Shown here piece after piece: positions 1 to 12,309 of a DNA stretch of 64,000 bases (the stretch's first letter is position 1; each line of letters begins with the position of its first letter). Below the pieces are notes generated by a model that was not told where the DNA came from, ran no database searches, and was given only the letters and a program-made list of their open reading frames with translations. Made by a program: the position numbers and the translations under genes. Origin of the DNA: Homarus americanus (taxonomy: Eukaryota; Arthropoda; Malacostraca; Decapoda; Nephropidae); assembly GCF_018991925.1 (NCBI RefSeq), contig NW_024748849.1:62001-126000 (forward strand), read 5' to 3'.

Positions 1-196
1 GTTATCAATGCCTTTTGCTCTCACAGCCTTTTATTATGCCCCAAATGTCATAATTTTAGTCGTAAGAAACTGCATTAATTTTCAATAAATATACTTTTAG
101 GTCCAACCTATTAACTACTAATCATTATCTTTCATGATCTTGTAAAACATGTAATATAGATGAAGACAGTTCTCCTGATCTACCTCTTCCCTACAG

Positions 197-3100
197 CTTG
201 GTGGGTGTGCAGTACTAGGAGTGGCCATTTGGACACTGGCCGAGAAGCACCAATATGTAGTATTACTCACCACCACCACTTATGCATCAACTGCTTATCT
301 TTTACTGCTGGCTGGGATAATTGTCATTTTTGCCTCTCTTCTTGCGTGTTGTGCCATCCTAAAGGAGGACCGCTGTTACCTGCTCGTGGTGAGTTGCATC
401 CATTAAAACTGTAGTTGGAAAATTTGTCATTACTAATGAAAAATAATATGATGAAAATTATTTGTATGCCATGAATGATGAAAAAATTATGGCTACTAAG
501 TATTGTAAATTCTATACAGTATTGTGTTTCTGGTTATTGTATACAGGTAAACCTTAATAAACGATTTCTCGTTCAGCGATATTCCACTTTAACGATGGTC
601 ATGAATTAAGACCATCTCGCTATATATGATAAAAAAAAAATAGCTTTAATGATATCCATTAGTTGGAAAATTTATTTCTTGTGGAAACTATGGGTTGTAT
701 ATACAGTACAGTACTCGGGTTAATCTCTGTCTTGCAAGGATTCCAGCAATGCAGATTATATTTTTCTACATCGTCAGTGACATTTTATAAGGAAACAATA
801 TTAAACTCTATGCACCATGCATCTCTTGTCAGCCCTGCTAATATCTAGCCGCACGCCGCCAACCTGCTCTCTACAGTCCTGTGCTTGGTACTTTGTCCAT
901 CGCATCTCCCTGCCAGCGTTTAGCTCCACGATTATCGTTCAGTGTCGTTGGCTGTATGTACAGAAGCTAAAACAACTATCTGTGCATACTTTGTGGGAAA
1001 CAATACGAGACCATAGATGAAAAATTTTGGTATAGGAGGGCTGTCATTAGTCACACGTAAAATTTCGGAGTATATCAACCCCAACCTGCACAGATACAGT
1101 TGTTGTTTTAGCTACTGTACATTGTACTTATAATTTTTTTTTCTTATAGTGAAAGGACAGCACTAACATCTAGATTGAACTGTGTTATGGTGACTGTCAA
1201 GTGATATTTCTGTGTTTTTGTGAATGTAAAGTGCTTCACCTCTTCTTTTGTGAATGATGCGAGCAATGTTGGCCGTTATCATTGTTTTTGCTATCATCGT
1301 TCTCTCTGTTTTTGTGACAAGTGCTTTTGCTCTGTTTTTGAAAATGTCCGGGAAGGCCAAGGCATCCAAGACAACCATGTCTCTGAGGTGAAGCTTGACT
1401 TTGTGAAGTGGCATAAGACTCCCCAGAGGCTGTGTGGGAGTCAGAGTGACATCTCTGTTCCACCTACAATTCCCCTAGCCTCAAAGGGGATGACCAGGCT
1501 TAGTCTTCATGATGTGGTGAGTGTTGTTTAATTGTTTTCTATTGATTTTAGAAGTTTAGGATTTTTATTTTTGTCGGTGATACCCATCGCTTATTAAGGT
1601 TTACCTGTATGCCTTATTAAATTCTTTGTTAAATACTCAACTAAATTACTGTACAGTACAAGTACTGTACTTGGTATACCAAAATATGTTCACTAAATGA
1701 TGCCTGTAGTGTAAAAGTTAAGTGGTAATGTTGCCATTCTAGATAATTTAAAAAAAAAATCCTGGTTTGAGGAGGCTGTACAAAGTTAGCACACTTATCT
1801 GAGTACAGTACTAAGAAAAACTTTTGTGAATCTGTTTGTTACTTTGAAATACTGTATAATACCTCAGCCAAATTTAATGAATCACAAATTTAATGGATCA
1901 CTCATAGCGGTAAACTCCTGAATTAAATACAGCACTGTACTGTATACTTTGTGAAGAATGAATCTGACTGTTGCTGAATGAAGAGCCAGTAATCCTAAGG
2001 TAATCTGTATGCTTGTATTTAGACAGACTTGTTAATTATCTTTCTGAAGGCATAAATAAATTTGATTATGTGTTGTATAGGGATCATTGCCCTTTAGCAG
2101 GTAGGGGTTTCTCTCGGATGAATACAATTATCTGGCATCAGCCAGAATAAAATACTTAAGTGTACAAGCTGTCCTCTAATGGGTTAAAATGCAACTTACA
2201 TTTTTACAAGAGGATTAGCTTTTCAATTTTATTGCTACTGTATACATTTTATTTGAGACATCTTTTACTAACTTAACATAACCAATCTACTGTACTATAT
2301 ATTGGTATCTAAATGGAATGCAACAGGTAAGGTTAATATATAATGATTTTTTTAAATTTATAGATTGTAGTTTGATCATGTACTGTACATCATCATCTCT
2401 ACTTGCAGACCAGATTGATTTTTCAAGGGAAAAGTACAAATTATTAATTTTGTTTTGCAATTATCTCAAGTTTGACACATACTGTATATACAGTTTATAC
2501 ATACAGTATACAGTATATAATTTATGATAAAGGATAGTACTTTCATTGCCTGCAGTGTTCAAACAACATCTGATTAAGAACATCAGATGTAGCTACATGA
2601 TCATGTACTACAGTAATATAATACATCCCCTTCCACAACAATAACGCAGTGCTTTTTCTCCTTGCAGTACACGTTCCTATTGCTGCTGGTGTTCCTGGTG
2701 GAGGCTGTGGCGGGTGTACTGGCTTATGTGTATGAGGAACAAATTATGGCTGAGCTCTCACACACCTTCACTACCACCTTCAACAACAACTATATGATCA
2801 ATCCAGAGGTCACTGAGGCCATAGACCAGATGCAGATGGAGGTAAGGCCAAAGATATGGACAGATACAAACATCTTTTACATACTTTGCTCAAGCAAGAA
2901 TAAGAGCCAGCTAACGACCTGATCAGTGGCAAAGAGGATAAAAGTAAAGTAAAAGTGTATTCAGAAATGTAAACACAAAGTCAGATTTAGGTACAGAGGT
3001 ATACAGTAGCTGTCAAAATTTACGGCGTGCCTTCCCCGCCATGCAGTACAACAAGATTAAATATGAACGACCATTAAAAAAATTGTACTCACCTCCCACT

Positions 3101-6100
3101 CAGTACTTGGTTGGGCATCCTTTTGCTTTGATACAGGCTTGAAGTCTCTTGGGAACTGATAGAGCCAGATGCTGCAGCCAGCCTGTGTCCAAACTGTCCC
3201 ACACCTCACAGATGGTGGCCTTCAATTTGGGGATGCTTCAGGTATCCTCTTCCCGTATCTTGTGCTTCATCAATCCCCAGAGGTTCTCAATAGGATTGTG
3301 GTCAGGGGAATTGCTTGGCCAATCCTTTATGTAATCAATTCCACAGAAATCAAGCCACCCAGTCACTAGTTTTGCCATATGGCAGGGTGCTCCGTCTTGC
3401 ATAAACACCTGGGCATGACACTTGTCAAAGGAGTCAGGTAAATGATCTAGCAGTAACTCTCAATAGTACTCTTTGTTCACAGTTTGATTACGTGGTAGTA
3501 TTACAAGTTTACCAGCACTGTAGAAACTAAAAGAATCCCACACCATGAGAGAATCTGGGAACTTCACTGTTGCCTGGATGAATTTTGGGTCACAAGGATC
3601 ACTGCCCAGTTGCCTGTAAACTTTTCCCTTCCTATTACTAGTAACATCAAATGTTGCTTCATCTGACTGTTTTTCATTTTTCAATATCCCACTCTTGATA
3701 TTTCTTACAGTAGGCAAGTCTTTTCTTATGTTGGAGTAGGATTACAAGGGGTTTCTTCCGGGGCATAACCTTCTTAAATTTTAGGTCTTCATAGAGCAGC
3801 TGGAGTACAGTCCGTTCAGAGACATTCCCCAGCAAACGTGGATTCTGTTCCTTCAGCTGACGTGCAGAAATCCTTGGATTAGCATCCACTTGGCATCTAA
3901 TACCAGTAACCATGAGAGTGCGTGACGAGGTAAGGCGTGAGCATCCAGTGTGCTTGCCTCGGACGGGGTCTTCAACGCCACCCCCATCAACAAAACACTT
4001 CACATACCTCTGAACACACCTCAGCGGTACTCCGGTTATGGCAGAGAGTTCTTTGTTAGACTTCTCTCCCTTATGAAGGGCTACAATGGCAGCAATAGTG
4101 CCACTGGATAAGCTCTGGCAACAAGCCATAGCATGTACAGAGCCCAAAAATAGCCACACTCAAAGGAAAGAAAGTTCCGGTCAGGGAGGAACCAGTGTGA
4201 GCACACCACTCGCCACAGAGGCTGGGTGGCAACTAATGGCCACCTGTTGCTATGCCCTGGAGGTCCCTACCAGCCCCCAGCTGCCCGAGGCGTGCCTTAT
4301 AAATTGGCTGGAAATGAACAATGTTTAGTGGGTATATGAATGATTTTGGTCAAAATTTAAGACGTGGGCCCTCTCACGCCTTAATTTTTTACCGTATAAA
4401 GTACAGACTTTTTGTTAACTTCGAGACTATTTCTATTTTTTTTTATTTGTCATTTCCACCACTTATCACTTTACTAGCCATTTGGGCAGTCAATCTGTTC
4501 CTCACTACAATATTCACTGTCTAGTGTTAGTACAGGAAGAAACCAGAGTACTTTAGAAAACCTATGATGATTGGTAGGGTCACATTAGATAACGCACTTT
4601 TCATATTTGGCCCGGGGGAATTGAACCTATAGCCACAGTGGCGAGAGGCAAGCACATTACTGCTGTACTACCAATACCCATTTTAGGTATTTCTTCAAAA
4701 CTTGCAGCTCAGTTAGCAATGCAGCTTCTAGTGTGATTATTGATCAACCAGTTAGCTACTGCTCACAGTCAGCACTTCAGTGAAACTACAAATACTGTAT
4801 TTTTAACAAACTTGATAATTTTTTTTATATCCCAACAGTTTCTTATATTGTATGTACAGTATTCTTGAGCAGTTTAGTGGCTTTTATGTTTTCACTGTGC
4901 TCACCTGTGCCAAAACTCCAAACTTACTCTAAACATCACCCACAAAATTAAAAACAAATTTCATTATAGAGAAGCATTTTAAAGCCTTTTATCTGATACC
5001 TTCATCTTTTTATCTCTACATCTGATATGAATTACCTTTTTATTATATAAATACAGTACTGTACAGTACACTTAGCTATGAACTACAGTGACAAGATCAT
5101 TTCATATTGAGAACAATGTTCATAAAGGCATGTGTTCTTGTTATAACAAAAATATTTACACAAACCTAGGGGTCACAGCTCAAGGTTCAAGAAGCCACAA
5201 GTCCAGAAAACTGGGAGTGCAAACTTTTTTGGAGTGAGAGTTGTGAACTCTTGGAACAATCTGCCAGAGTGTTGTGACAGCACAGAGTGTGAGCTCTTTC
5301 AAGGCCAGACTTGACCAACACTGGAGCGGGTTCATATATATTCAGGAGCCAGTGCATGTCCAATACAGTATTTGTCAACAGTGCGTAGCAGAGATATGCC
5401 CAACCGCCCAAGTGGCTGACGAGCCATTCACTGGCGAAGAGGATAAAAGTATAAATAATCGTTGAATAAATATAGTAACATAGTGGCCTTTTTTTTAAAG
5501 GAAAAAAGAAAGGAATTGAAAATTAACCTTTTTTAAATTAGTAAAATTTATATGTTGTACAATAGTAGTTTGGAATTATGGTATTAATTTTATTTTTCCA
5601 TTGTAAACCCACCTTAACCATTTTTTTACAGTATCACTGCTGTGGTGCTCTTACCTTTAGCCAGTGGCGAGACAGCCTGTGGCTTCATGACAACCCAGAC
5701 CTTAACAACAGTGTTCCAGACTCCTGCTGCAAGACACCTTCACCCTACTGTGGTGTGAGGGACCATCCCTCCAATATCTGGTACAATGTTAGTATCAGAA
5801 ACTTCTAGTGTGGAGTAAAAAAAAATGAAAAGTTCCTCAACACACAACATTTAGCTTCAATGTGATTTGATGAGCTTTCAAGATATAGTACAATATTAAT
5901 ATTGACAATATTCATTACTTGAAGCATTAGTGAATCAGGATTTTTCAACATTTAGTACAATGATAAAGTCAGTGATATCTAACAAATTACAGTACAGTAC
6001 TGTATTACAAATAGTACAATATTAATGTGAAGGTACTCCAAAATCTGCCACCTGATAAGAGAGTGTGGAGGGAAAATCTAATAAATAGAATATAAAAACA

Positions 6101-9100
6101 GAGCTTTTGATGCATTAACTGTTGAGAGGGTTTGAAGTACAGTACTGTACAGTATATGAGGGAAAATCACAAAGTATTTCTTGCTAAAAGGCTCAGTTGT
6201 GTGCCATCAATGAAGTCAGTGTCAACTAGTGGTATGTTAAGCCTATATTGGTGTGGTTGATTCAGATGTTATCTTTACCACTCTCCCACTGTAGTCAGAT
6301 GGCTATACAGTACAGTGGTCCCTTGGTTAACGAGCGCCTTTGTTAACGAGATTTCGGTTAACGAGTTACCTTCCATAAGATTCTTAACTTCGGTTAACGA
6401 GCAATCCCTCGATTAACGAGTTTCTTACGAGCCGACCTCAACATGTTTTCGCTTGCATTTGGCGGTCCACCAACTGTAGTATTAGTCCGCCTACAGTAAT
6501 CGGTTCTAGGGCTTAAATTCCTTACTATTTTAGTAAATATCAAGAAGTTTATACTATTCAATAATTTTAAAAGTTTAATATTAAATTTTTTAGTCATTTT
6601 AACAATTATTGAACATAATTGAAGTAAAGGAAACTAGTTTTATGCGCTCCAAATAGCGTGTCAACACACCAAACAGGCGTCAATCTGTGTCTTTTCATTG
6701 GAGGTAACATCTTGCTTGAGACTCTCTTCAACTAAACGCTTTTTTTCTGTGTTTCCAAGCAAATTATTGGTCATTTTGAAATTTATTTTACATATTGACA
6801 ATATATAGCGCAGTGCGGTGTTATTTTAAAGAAAATATTCTTTATTTACAGCAAGTTTAAACTTAATATATCACGTGTTGAGATTGTTTGAATCCAGCAT
6901 GGGGCCTAAGAGATCAAGAAAAGCGATTTCAATCCAAATTAAGCAGGAAATTATAAAAAAACATGAAGAAGGCATTAGAACAAATGCTCTATGCAAAGAA
7001 TATGGCATGTCGACATCAACTGTGTCGACAATTCTTGCACAGATAGAAAAATTTAAAGAAGTGAAAGTGAGACAAATCTACCAGAGTGTTTAAAAGTAGA
7101 TCCCTAATTGCAGAAACAGAGAGTTTACTTCTCATCTGGATTAGGGAAAAACAGATGAAAGGTGATTCAGTTTCTACTGAATTTATTTGCGAAAGAGCCA
7201 GGGAGATTTACGAACATTTAAAGACAGATCACCCTGGTTCTTCAGGCACAGAATTTGAAGATTTTAGGGCCAGCAAAGGCTGGTTCGAAAAATTTAAGAA
7301 AAGAAGTGACATTTTCAGTGCTATTAGGCAAGATGAGGCTGCTAGTGCTGATAAGGAAGGGGCAGCAAAGTTTTTAGTGGAGTTTAAAGAACTGATGGAA
7401 GAAGAAAATTATCTTCCACAGCAAGTGTTCAATGTAGACGAAACTGGGCTGTTTTGGAAAAAGATGCCCAAAAGAACATTCATCACCAGAGATGAAGCCT
7501 CTTTACCTGAGCATGAACCCATGAAAGACCGTCTCACTCAATTGCTTGGTGCCAATGCTTCAGGGGATTTCCGACTGAAGCCTATGCTTGTCTACCACTG
7601 AGAACCCCAGGGTGTTCAAACAACAAAAAGTGGTAAGAGGAAAGCTTGGAGTTTATTGGAAGTCCAACCGTAAGGCATGGGTGACAAGACAGCTCTTTAA
7701 TGAATGGGCTGTTGAGGTGTTTTGCCCTTCTGTGAAGAGCTACCTAACCACCAATAAACTCCCTTTAAAGGCTCTTCTCACGGATAATGCCCCTGGGCAT
7801 GACCCTCAACTTGCCAGAACTTTGGAGTCTCAATTTGACTTTGTGAAAGTGTTGTTTTTGCCTCCCAACACTACATCAATCATACAGCCAATGGACCAGA
7901 ATGTGATCAGCAACTTCAAGAAGTTGTACATGAAGAAAATGTTTAGGAGGTGTCATCAGGCAACTTCCACTGATCCTGAACTAACACTGAAGCAGTTCTG
8001 GAAGACACAATTCAACATCCTGGAGGCTGTAAAATTGATTGTGTCATCATGGCAAGAAGTCTCCACTAGATCACTCAATTCTTCATGGAAAGCACTGTGG
8101 CCATCAGTAGTCCATGATTTTGAGGGATTTCAGAATGACACAGAGTTGCACCAGGAGATTGTGTCCATTGGTCAGTCATTAGGCCTTGAAGTGGAGGAGG
8201 ATGATGTCGAAGAGTTTGTGATGTCTCATGAGGAGGAAGTTACTCCTGAAGACTTGCAGCAACTGGATGAGATGTTAGAGGCTGACAATGGTGAGGAGGA
8301 AAAGGAAAGTGATGACCATATGTCAACTTCAGAGTTAAAAGATGTTATTCACCACTGGGAGAAGTTTAGGAAACTGGCTTCAAGGCACCCAGATGTGGAA
8401 AAATCTGAACTAACTTTGTGTCATGTTGAGGACACAATGGTCTCCTTCTTTAAACATGAGTTAATGATGAGGAGGAGAGATGCCCCACAGGCAAAAATTG
8501 ACACTTTCTTCAGTAAAAGGCAGTGGGAACAAGATGCTAGTCCTCAGCCTTCCACTTCAAGAAGGAGAGAGGATGTTCATGGTGGAGAATCTGTCAGTCC
8601 AGAGGTTCCTGACATTTTCATGGAAGGTGACTCATCCTTCCAAGAAGCAGTAAAATGCTTCTCCTCCACCTTCACTTCCTTCTCTTCTCCCTTCTCCTCC
8701 TGCACCTCCCACTTCAAATTCACATCAGCATCATCATCATCCAGGAGCCTTCTACATACACACCTCAAAGTAAGTGTACTTTTCTACCTTTTTTGTTGAA
8801 CTTAGGCAATTTTCGGTGAGCTGGAACCAATTACCCAAAAACCCATTGAAACAATGGTTTCGGTTAATGAGTTTTTCGGTTAACGAGCAACTTTCTAGAA
8901 CGGATTGTGCTCGTTAACCGAGGGACCAATGTACAGCATATATGAGAATCTTATTGGTGAAGTCTGAAATTCCTAAATATTTATGCAAACTAAGGCTGAT
9001 CACATTGCTTTCCCAGCTGTTCTTGTCTTCTGTTGTACCAGTTCTTCCATATGACCTAAGTTGAGCTGTGATGAAAAATGGTAATTTTTTTTTAATTTTG

Positions 9101-9464
9101 TCAAAGTGCAAGGGAGAAAGATAGAAGGTAAAGCAAACTTTCTAAGATAGAAATCGTAAAATTTGATACAGGGTAAAATATTTTTAATTCTTGTTATTCA
9201 TCACACTACTGTACAGTGATTCCAAAATTTTATTATATAATACACTATACTGTATCTTACTATTGCAATAGACTGAACGAGCAGTCACTGAATACTTGTT
9301 CTTTATTGCAGGGTTGTATTCATCAGTTTGAGGACGAGCTGGGTCGTCATTTACTGATCCTCGGTGCAGTTGGCTGTGGCATCTGTCTGATTCAGGTGTT
9401 TGGGATGATCCTTTCCTGCTGCCTTTACATAAAACTCAAAGATATTGATGAAAACTATTATTAA
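197..9464 (+). CDS. CD151-like tetraspanin, 5'-partial (4 of its exons)
   Basis: Exons are 197-388, 2668-2841, 5632-5787 and 9312-9464 (stop TAA). All junctions are phase 0 with GT-AG borders. The 224 residues seen cover the end of TM1 (GVAIWTL), TM2 and TM3 (YTFLLLLVFLVEAVAGVLAY), the large extracellular loop and TM4 (ILGAVGCGICLIQVFGMIL). The loop carries the tetraspanin CCG motif, a PDSCC motif and six cysteines in total. Segments WRDS, VPDSCCKT and RDH-SNI match the CD151/tetraspanin-11 branch that I know. Members of this branch are four-pass membrane scaffolds that organise integrins and adhesion complexes. Human CD151 is about 253 residues, so roughly 29 N-terminal residues, probably one exon, lie upstream of position 1. 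Introns 1-3 hold a Tigger MITE, a Tc1 element, a LINE tail and a full-size Tigger element. The subfamily is quite sure; a specific orthologue is not. Confidence 0.93.
544..1607. mobile_element. Tigger/pogo-type MITE in tetraspanin intron 1
   Basis: The left end CAGGTAAACCTTAATAAACG is mirrored at 1580-1607 as an inverted terminal repeat. A TA dinucleotide flanks each end, as expected for a TA target-site duplication. The element is about 1.06 kb. Short open frames inside show no intact transposase, so I call it non-autonomous. It does not match the TIRs of the 6313 element. Confidence 0.75.
2893..2960 (+). repeat. CR1-like LINE 3' tail fragment
   Basis: The segment containing GATCAGTGGCAAAGAGGATA followed by AAAAGTAAAG repeats matches the 3' tails of the LINE copies at 5165-5465, 16150-16500 and 27830-27910. 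It starts about 50 bp after tetraspanin exon 2. Only the tail survives. Confidence 0.65.
3000..4398 (-). mobile_element. Tc1-like transposon, about 1.4 kb
   Basis: The ends resemble each other in inverted orientation: TATACAGTA..AAAATTTACGGCGTG at 3000 and the reverse complement of ..AAGGCGTG..TATACGGTA at 4398. Both begin at a TA. The inside encodes a broken Tc1/mariner-family transposase on the minus strand. The TIRs have diverged, so this is an old copy. It sits in tetraspanin intron 2. Confidence 0.82.
3100..4129 (-). pseudogene. Tc1-like transposase, frameshifted
   Basis: Reading starts at MACCQSLSSG with a helix-turn-helix DNA-binding region (KSNKELSAITGVPLRCVQRYVK), running to a frame change near 3700. 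The next frame gives the first catalytic Asp (QSDEATF), then an internal stop near 3459 where a Trp codon appears mutated. Beyond it come VFMQDGAPCH (second Asp) and WPSNSPDHNPIENLWG (third acidic residue, D34E spacing), ending GCPTKY-stop at 3100. The family cuts and pastes DNA at TA sites. With one frameshift and one nonsense codon the copy is inactive. Confidence 0.88.
4440..4690 (-). repeat. tRNA-derived SINE, copy 1
   Basis: On the minus strand the segment near 4672-4617 reads like a tRNA head. It has a box-A-like stretch (TGGTAGTACAGCAG) and a perfect RNA polymerase III box B, GGTTCAATTCC. A tail containing GTGACCCTACCAATCATCA and a GGTTTCTTCCTGTACTAACA-like block follows. The same blocks recur at 23630-23835 and 31560-31690, so it is a dispersed repeat rather than a tRNA gene. 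Confidence 0.7.
5165..5470 (+). repeat. CR1-like LINE 3' fragment
   Basis: The translation is degraded but shows VVNSWNNLPE-like, APSV-SSFKARLDQHWSGF and YIQEPVH, the C-terminal end of a CR1/jockey-group reverse transcriptase ORF. The 3' tail GCGAAGAGGATAAAAGT follows. It lies in tetraspanin intron 2 upstream of exon 5632-5787 and shares its family with copies at 16150, 36000 and 50250. Confidence 0.8.
6313..8931 (+). mobile_element. Tigger/pogo transposon, nearly full length (2.6 kb)
   Basis: Inverted termini CAGTGGTCCCTTGGTTAACG at 6313 and its counterpart ending at 8931 are each flanked by TA. Direct GTTAACGAG motifs repeat inside each end. It encodes a Tigger-like DDE/D transposase broken by two frameshifts. 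It is the apparent parent type of copies at 13583-14373, 33833-34563 and 40855-41713. It is inserted in tetraspanin intron 3. Confidence 0.92.
6899..8799 (+). pseudogene. Tigger (TIGD1-like) transposase with two frameshifts
   Basis: It starts MGPKRSRKAISIQIKQEII, a pogo-type N-terminal helix-turn-helix with the motif LCKEYGMSTSTVSTIL. The frame shifts near 7075 into a CENP-B-like DNA-binding region (FEDFRASKGWFEKFKKRS). It shifts again near 7600 within PMLVYH/ENPRVFK. The catalytic core is visible: first Asp in VFNVDETGLFWKKM, second in LLTDNAPGHD and third in TTSIIQPMDQNVI. An acidic, serine-rich C-terminal tail runs almost to the 3' TIR. All three catalytic Asp residues survive, so the copy is fairly young, but it cannot make a full protein as read. 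Confidence 0.9.
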
Positions 9465-9490
9465 GGGATGATAAGTCAGTACTGTATTTT

Positions 9491-9496
9491 ATTAAA
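9491..9496 (+). terminator. Possible poly(A) signal of the tetraspanin gene
   Basis: ATTAAA, a common variant hexamer, lies about 27 bp after the stop codon. No AATAAA is closer. Confidence 0.35.
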
Positions 9497-9499
9497 ATA

Positions 9500-12070
9500 G
9501 AAAAAAGATAACACAGTATACTGTACTGTATATTTTCATGTACAAATGATATACACTCGCCACAAAATTTTTTCGAACGCTCTAAGGGTCATACAATATG
9601 ACAAAATGAACGAGAAATCTGAACATAACTCGAAGGAAGTTTTATTACAAATTAAATTACTGTACTTCTTTTTACCTGTAAATACGTACTGTAAAGACGA
9701 GCAACATATATTATGACGATATATTGAGTCACTTTGCAACCAATCATACCAACCATTTAAGATGATACAAGCCATAGTGCTTATTATGAAACCCGTCGTT
9801 CCCAGCTGTTCGAGAACTTTTGTGGTTAGTGTACCTAAGAAATAACAAAATAGGCATTAAAAGAAGTGAAAATAAAAAAAGTTTAAAAACAAAATTAACA
9901 CACACGTTTACTGAGAATGTCTAATGAATACCAGAAGAGGAAGATAAAAATTTTGAGTGTTTAATTAGATTTATGCGAGAAGAGTGAAGCAAAATTTTTG
10001 ATGAAGGAGGAAAATCTAAATAACGGCTATAATAAAATTAATGTAAAGAGCCAACAAAAATGAAGACTTTGGAAATCAATAGAAAGGAAGATGACAAAGC
10101 TCATCAAAAGAAAATATAATTAAGACCAACAGAACTTTAGGATAAACTAGAGTAGGTTAGGTTAATTTGGGAGGCTAAGTTAGTGGGGAACTACATCTCA
10201 TGATACTGGCCATGACACTGACCCAAGGTGACTCGGTACAGTATTGTACTAGTTAGCGATTATTGACATATACTGTAGGTGCGGTATTCATTCACACCGG
10301 AATCGGACAGCCCATTGTGGCAGTCACTTGCATTTGAAGACACCTCCTAGCCTGGACCACAAAAAAAATTATATAACCAGCTGAAGACTTAAAGAGTACC
10401 TTGTAAATTATATTCTACTGGAACCAAACCAGATCAATGAGCACCCACATTCTGCCTGCAATGGCATTCTTCATATGTTCAAATATAGTCCCGATGACCA
10501 GGTCGTAAGTCGAAAAGGCAAAAATAATACATAGAAATTCTAAAATGGGTGTCTCTTTTTCTTCTCAGCACCACGAGAACTCTCACTTTTACGCTTGCCA
10601 GCCATTTTAAAGGGAATAAAAAAAAAAAATTGTCAGTTCACATCGCGATCACTGACGTTGGGACTCGAAAATACGTAATGTGAAAAATATTTTATACGAC
10701 CATGGCTGTCGTATGTCCGGGTTGTCATAAGTCGAGGAGAGACTGTACTGTACTGTACTGTATTAATCTTAAGGGCCCAAGAGTCTAGAGTCAATCCTCA
10801 AAGATTTGTACGACACCTGAGTACAATGGTTGGTGTGTATGTTAATAAATTTACATCACATGAACTCATTGACCATGAATGAGGCAAAGAAATAAGGAAA
10901 ATTCTGATTATGAAACTAAATTGACACTCATAATTTTAAGCAGCAAGACAAATTTCCTTTCATATCAAAATTATATCTAAATTTACTGAATGATTAAACA
11001 TACTGTAATTATATTGATGGATGACATGGCAGACAGGAGTAGCATTGTGTACCTTCAATTATTAATTGGTCTGGTATAAACAGATAATGTAGAAGCCACA
11101 AGGGTAACTAGAGGAGGAATCTTCCAAGTTGATAAAGAGAGGGATGATCTTTACTTTGTTGAAGAAAAAAAAGTGGATTCTGTAATATGATGAAACAGAA
11201 AGTATGAAATTGATAAACAGAAACCTTAATGTGATAATAAATACTGGTAAGAAGTATAGATACTGTATGGCGGACGGAGAAAAATAAAAATTTAAAGAAA
11301 AAAATATGGAAGAGAGTCTGCATAACGGTGAATTGTAAATATGATTAAAGAAATATGGAGTACAGTATTACACCGGTATGTATGTTGTGTGTATTTTAGG
11401 GTATGTCTCGTACCCGCACCTTGCTTTACCATACCGTACTCGTTACCCTTAGTACTGTACTGTAGTTCTTTAAGAATTATTTGATGTGTGACTCGCATAA
11501 TGGACATATTTAAATAAGGTACTGCTAAACAGAAACTTTAATGAATGGATTTAAGAATATGCATTGTTCTACAAAACTATAAAATATCCTCTGTACCATT
11601 ATAGCCATTGGATTAATAATTATTATTTATATTAGATATTTAGTGGTATAAATTTATTTTATGAAACATTTGTTGTTTAGATATATAACAGATGCACAGT
11701 ACATATGATAAGAATCAGATTAGAATACAGTAATGCTTAGCTTAGCTTAGCTTTATGATTCACACTGAGTTATACTTAGCTATCCAAATTTTGACTGCTA
11801 ACTGCACAATTCAGTTACCCACAAGCAAAAGGCCAGTTTAAACTGTGGTGGAAAAAGGCAGAGTTTGTTAGAAAATGTGTACTGGTACCAGTAGCTGTAC
11901 AGTTGTTCACACACAATAATTCAGCTCTAACATATTAAACAACTGGTGCCAGTCTTTATAAAGGTTACTGTAAGTATATATTTCCTTAGCAATGAGCTGT
12001 ATTATATAGCTAAGCAGTGTTCACCCTTTGTATGGTATAAACTACTGATACCATCAGATGGTAATCAGTG
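9500..12070. other. Intergenic, no gene seen
   Basis: AT-rich sequence with short stop-limited frames only. The one recognisable item is the Tigger-type terminus near 10470-10745. Short ACTGT/GTAC runs are scattered through it. Confidence 0.6.
10470..10745. mobile_element. Tigger-type MITE fragment
   Basis: The right end, read on the minus strand, starts CAGTCTCTCCTCGACTTATG, followed near by a GGTCGTA motif. The left side holds GACCAGGTCGTAAGTCG. Similar words (CGACCTGGTCGTAAGTCG) recur near 51474-51490. The left end is incomplete, so the boundaries are approximate. Confidence 0.5.
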
Positions 12071-12072
12071 AG

Positions 12073-12309
12073 GTGCTCCCATTGATAGTGACGAATCAAC
12101 CAATGGCACGGAAATTAGATTCTTGTTTCAACAGGAAGCCCGATTCTTTTTCTACCCAATACGGGGTTTATTTGTCATGCTTCTGTTAGAAGGATGACGA
12201 ATAAACCCCGTATTGGGTAGATTGGGTAGAAAAAGAGTCAGGCTTCTTGTTGAAACAAGAATCTGATTTGGGCGCCATTGGTTGATTCATCACTATCAAT
12301 GGGAGTGCC
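12073..12309. repeat. Fold-back hairpin element, arms about 105 bp
   Basis: The left arm, from GTGCTCCCATTGATAGTGA through TTCTTGTTTCAACA and TACCCAATACGGGGTTTATT, is followed by a loop of about 15 nt. The same words then return in reverse complement, ending CACTATCAATGGGAGTGCC. The arms differ by a few substitutions and a small duplicated GATTGGGTAG. The structure resembles a fold-back MITE. Confidence 0.85.

Noticed and set aside
1163..1531. Overlapping frames of 75-103 codons
   Set aside because: They lie inside a TIR-bounded MITE, show no domain and occur on both strands.
4617..4672. tRNA gene on the minus strand
   Set aside because: Boxes A and B are present, but a cloverleaf does not close and the segment is repeated with a shared tail at 23630; it is a SINE.
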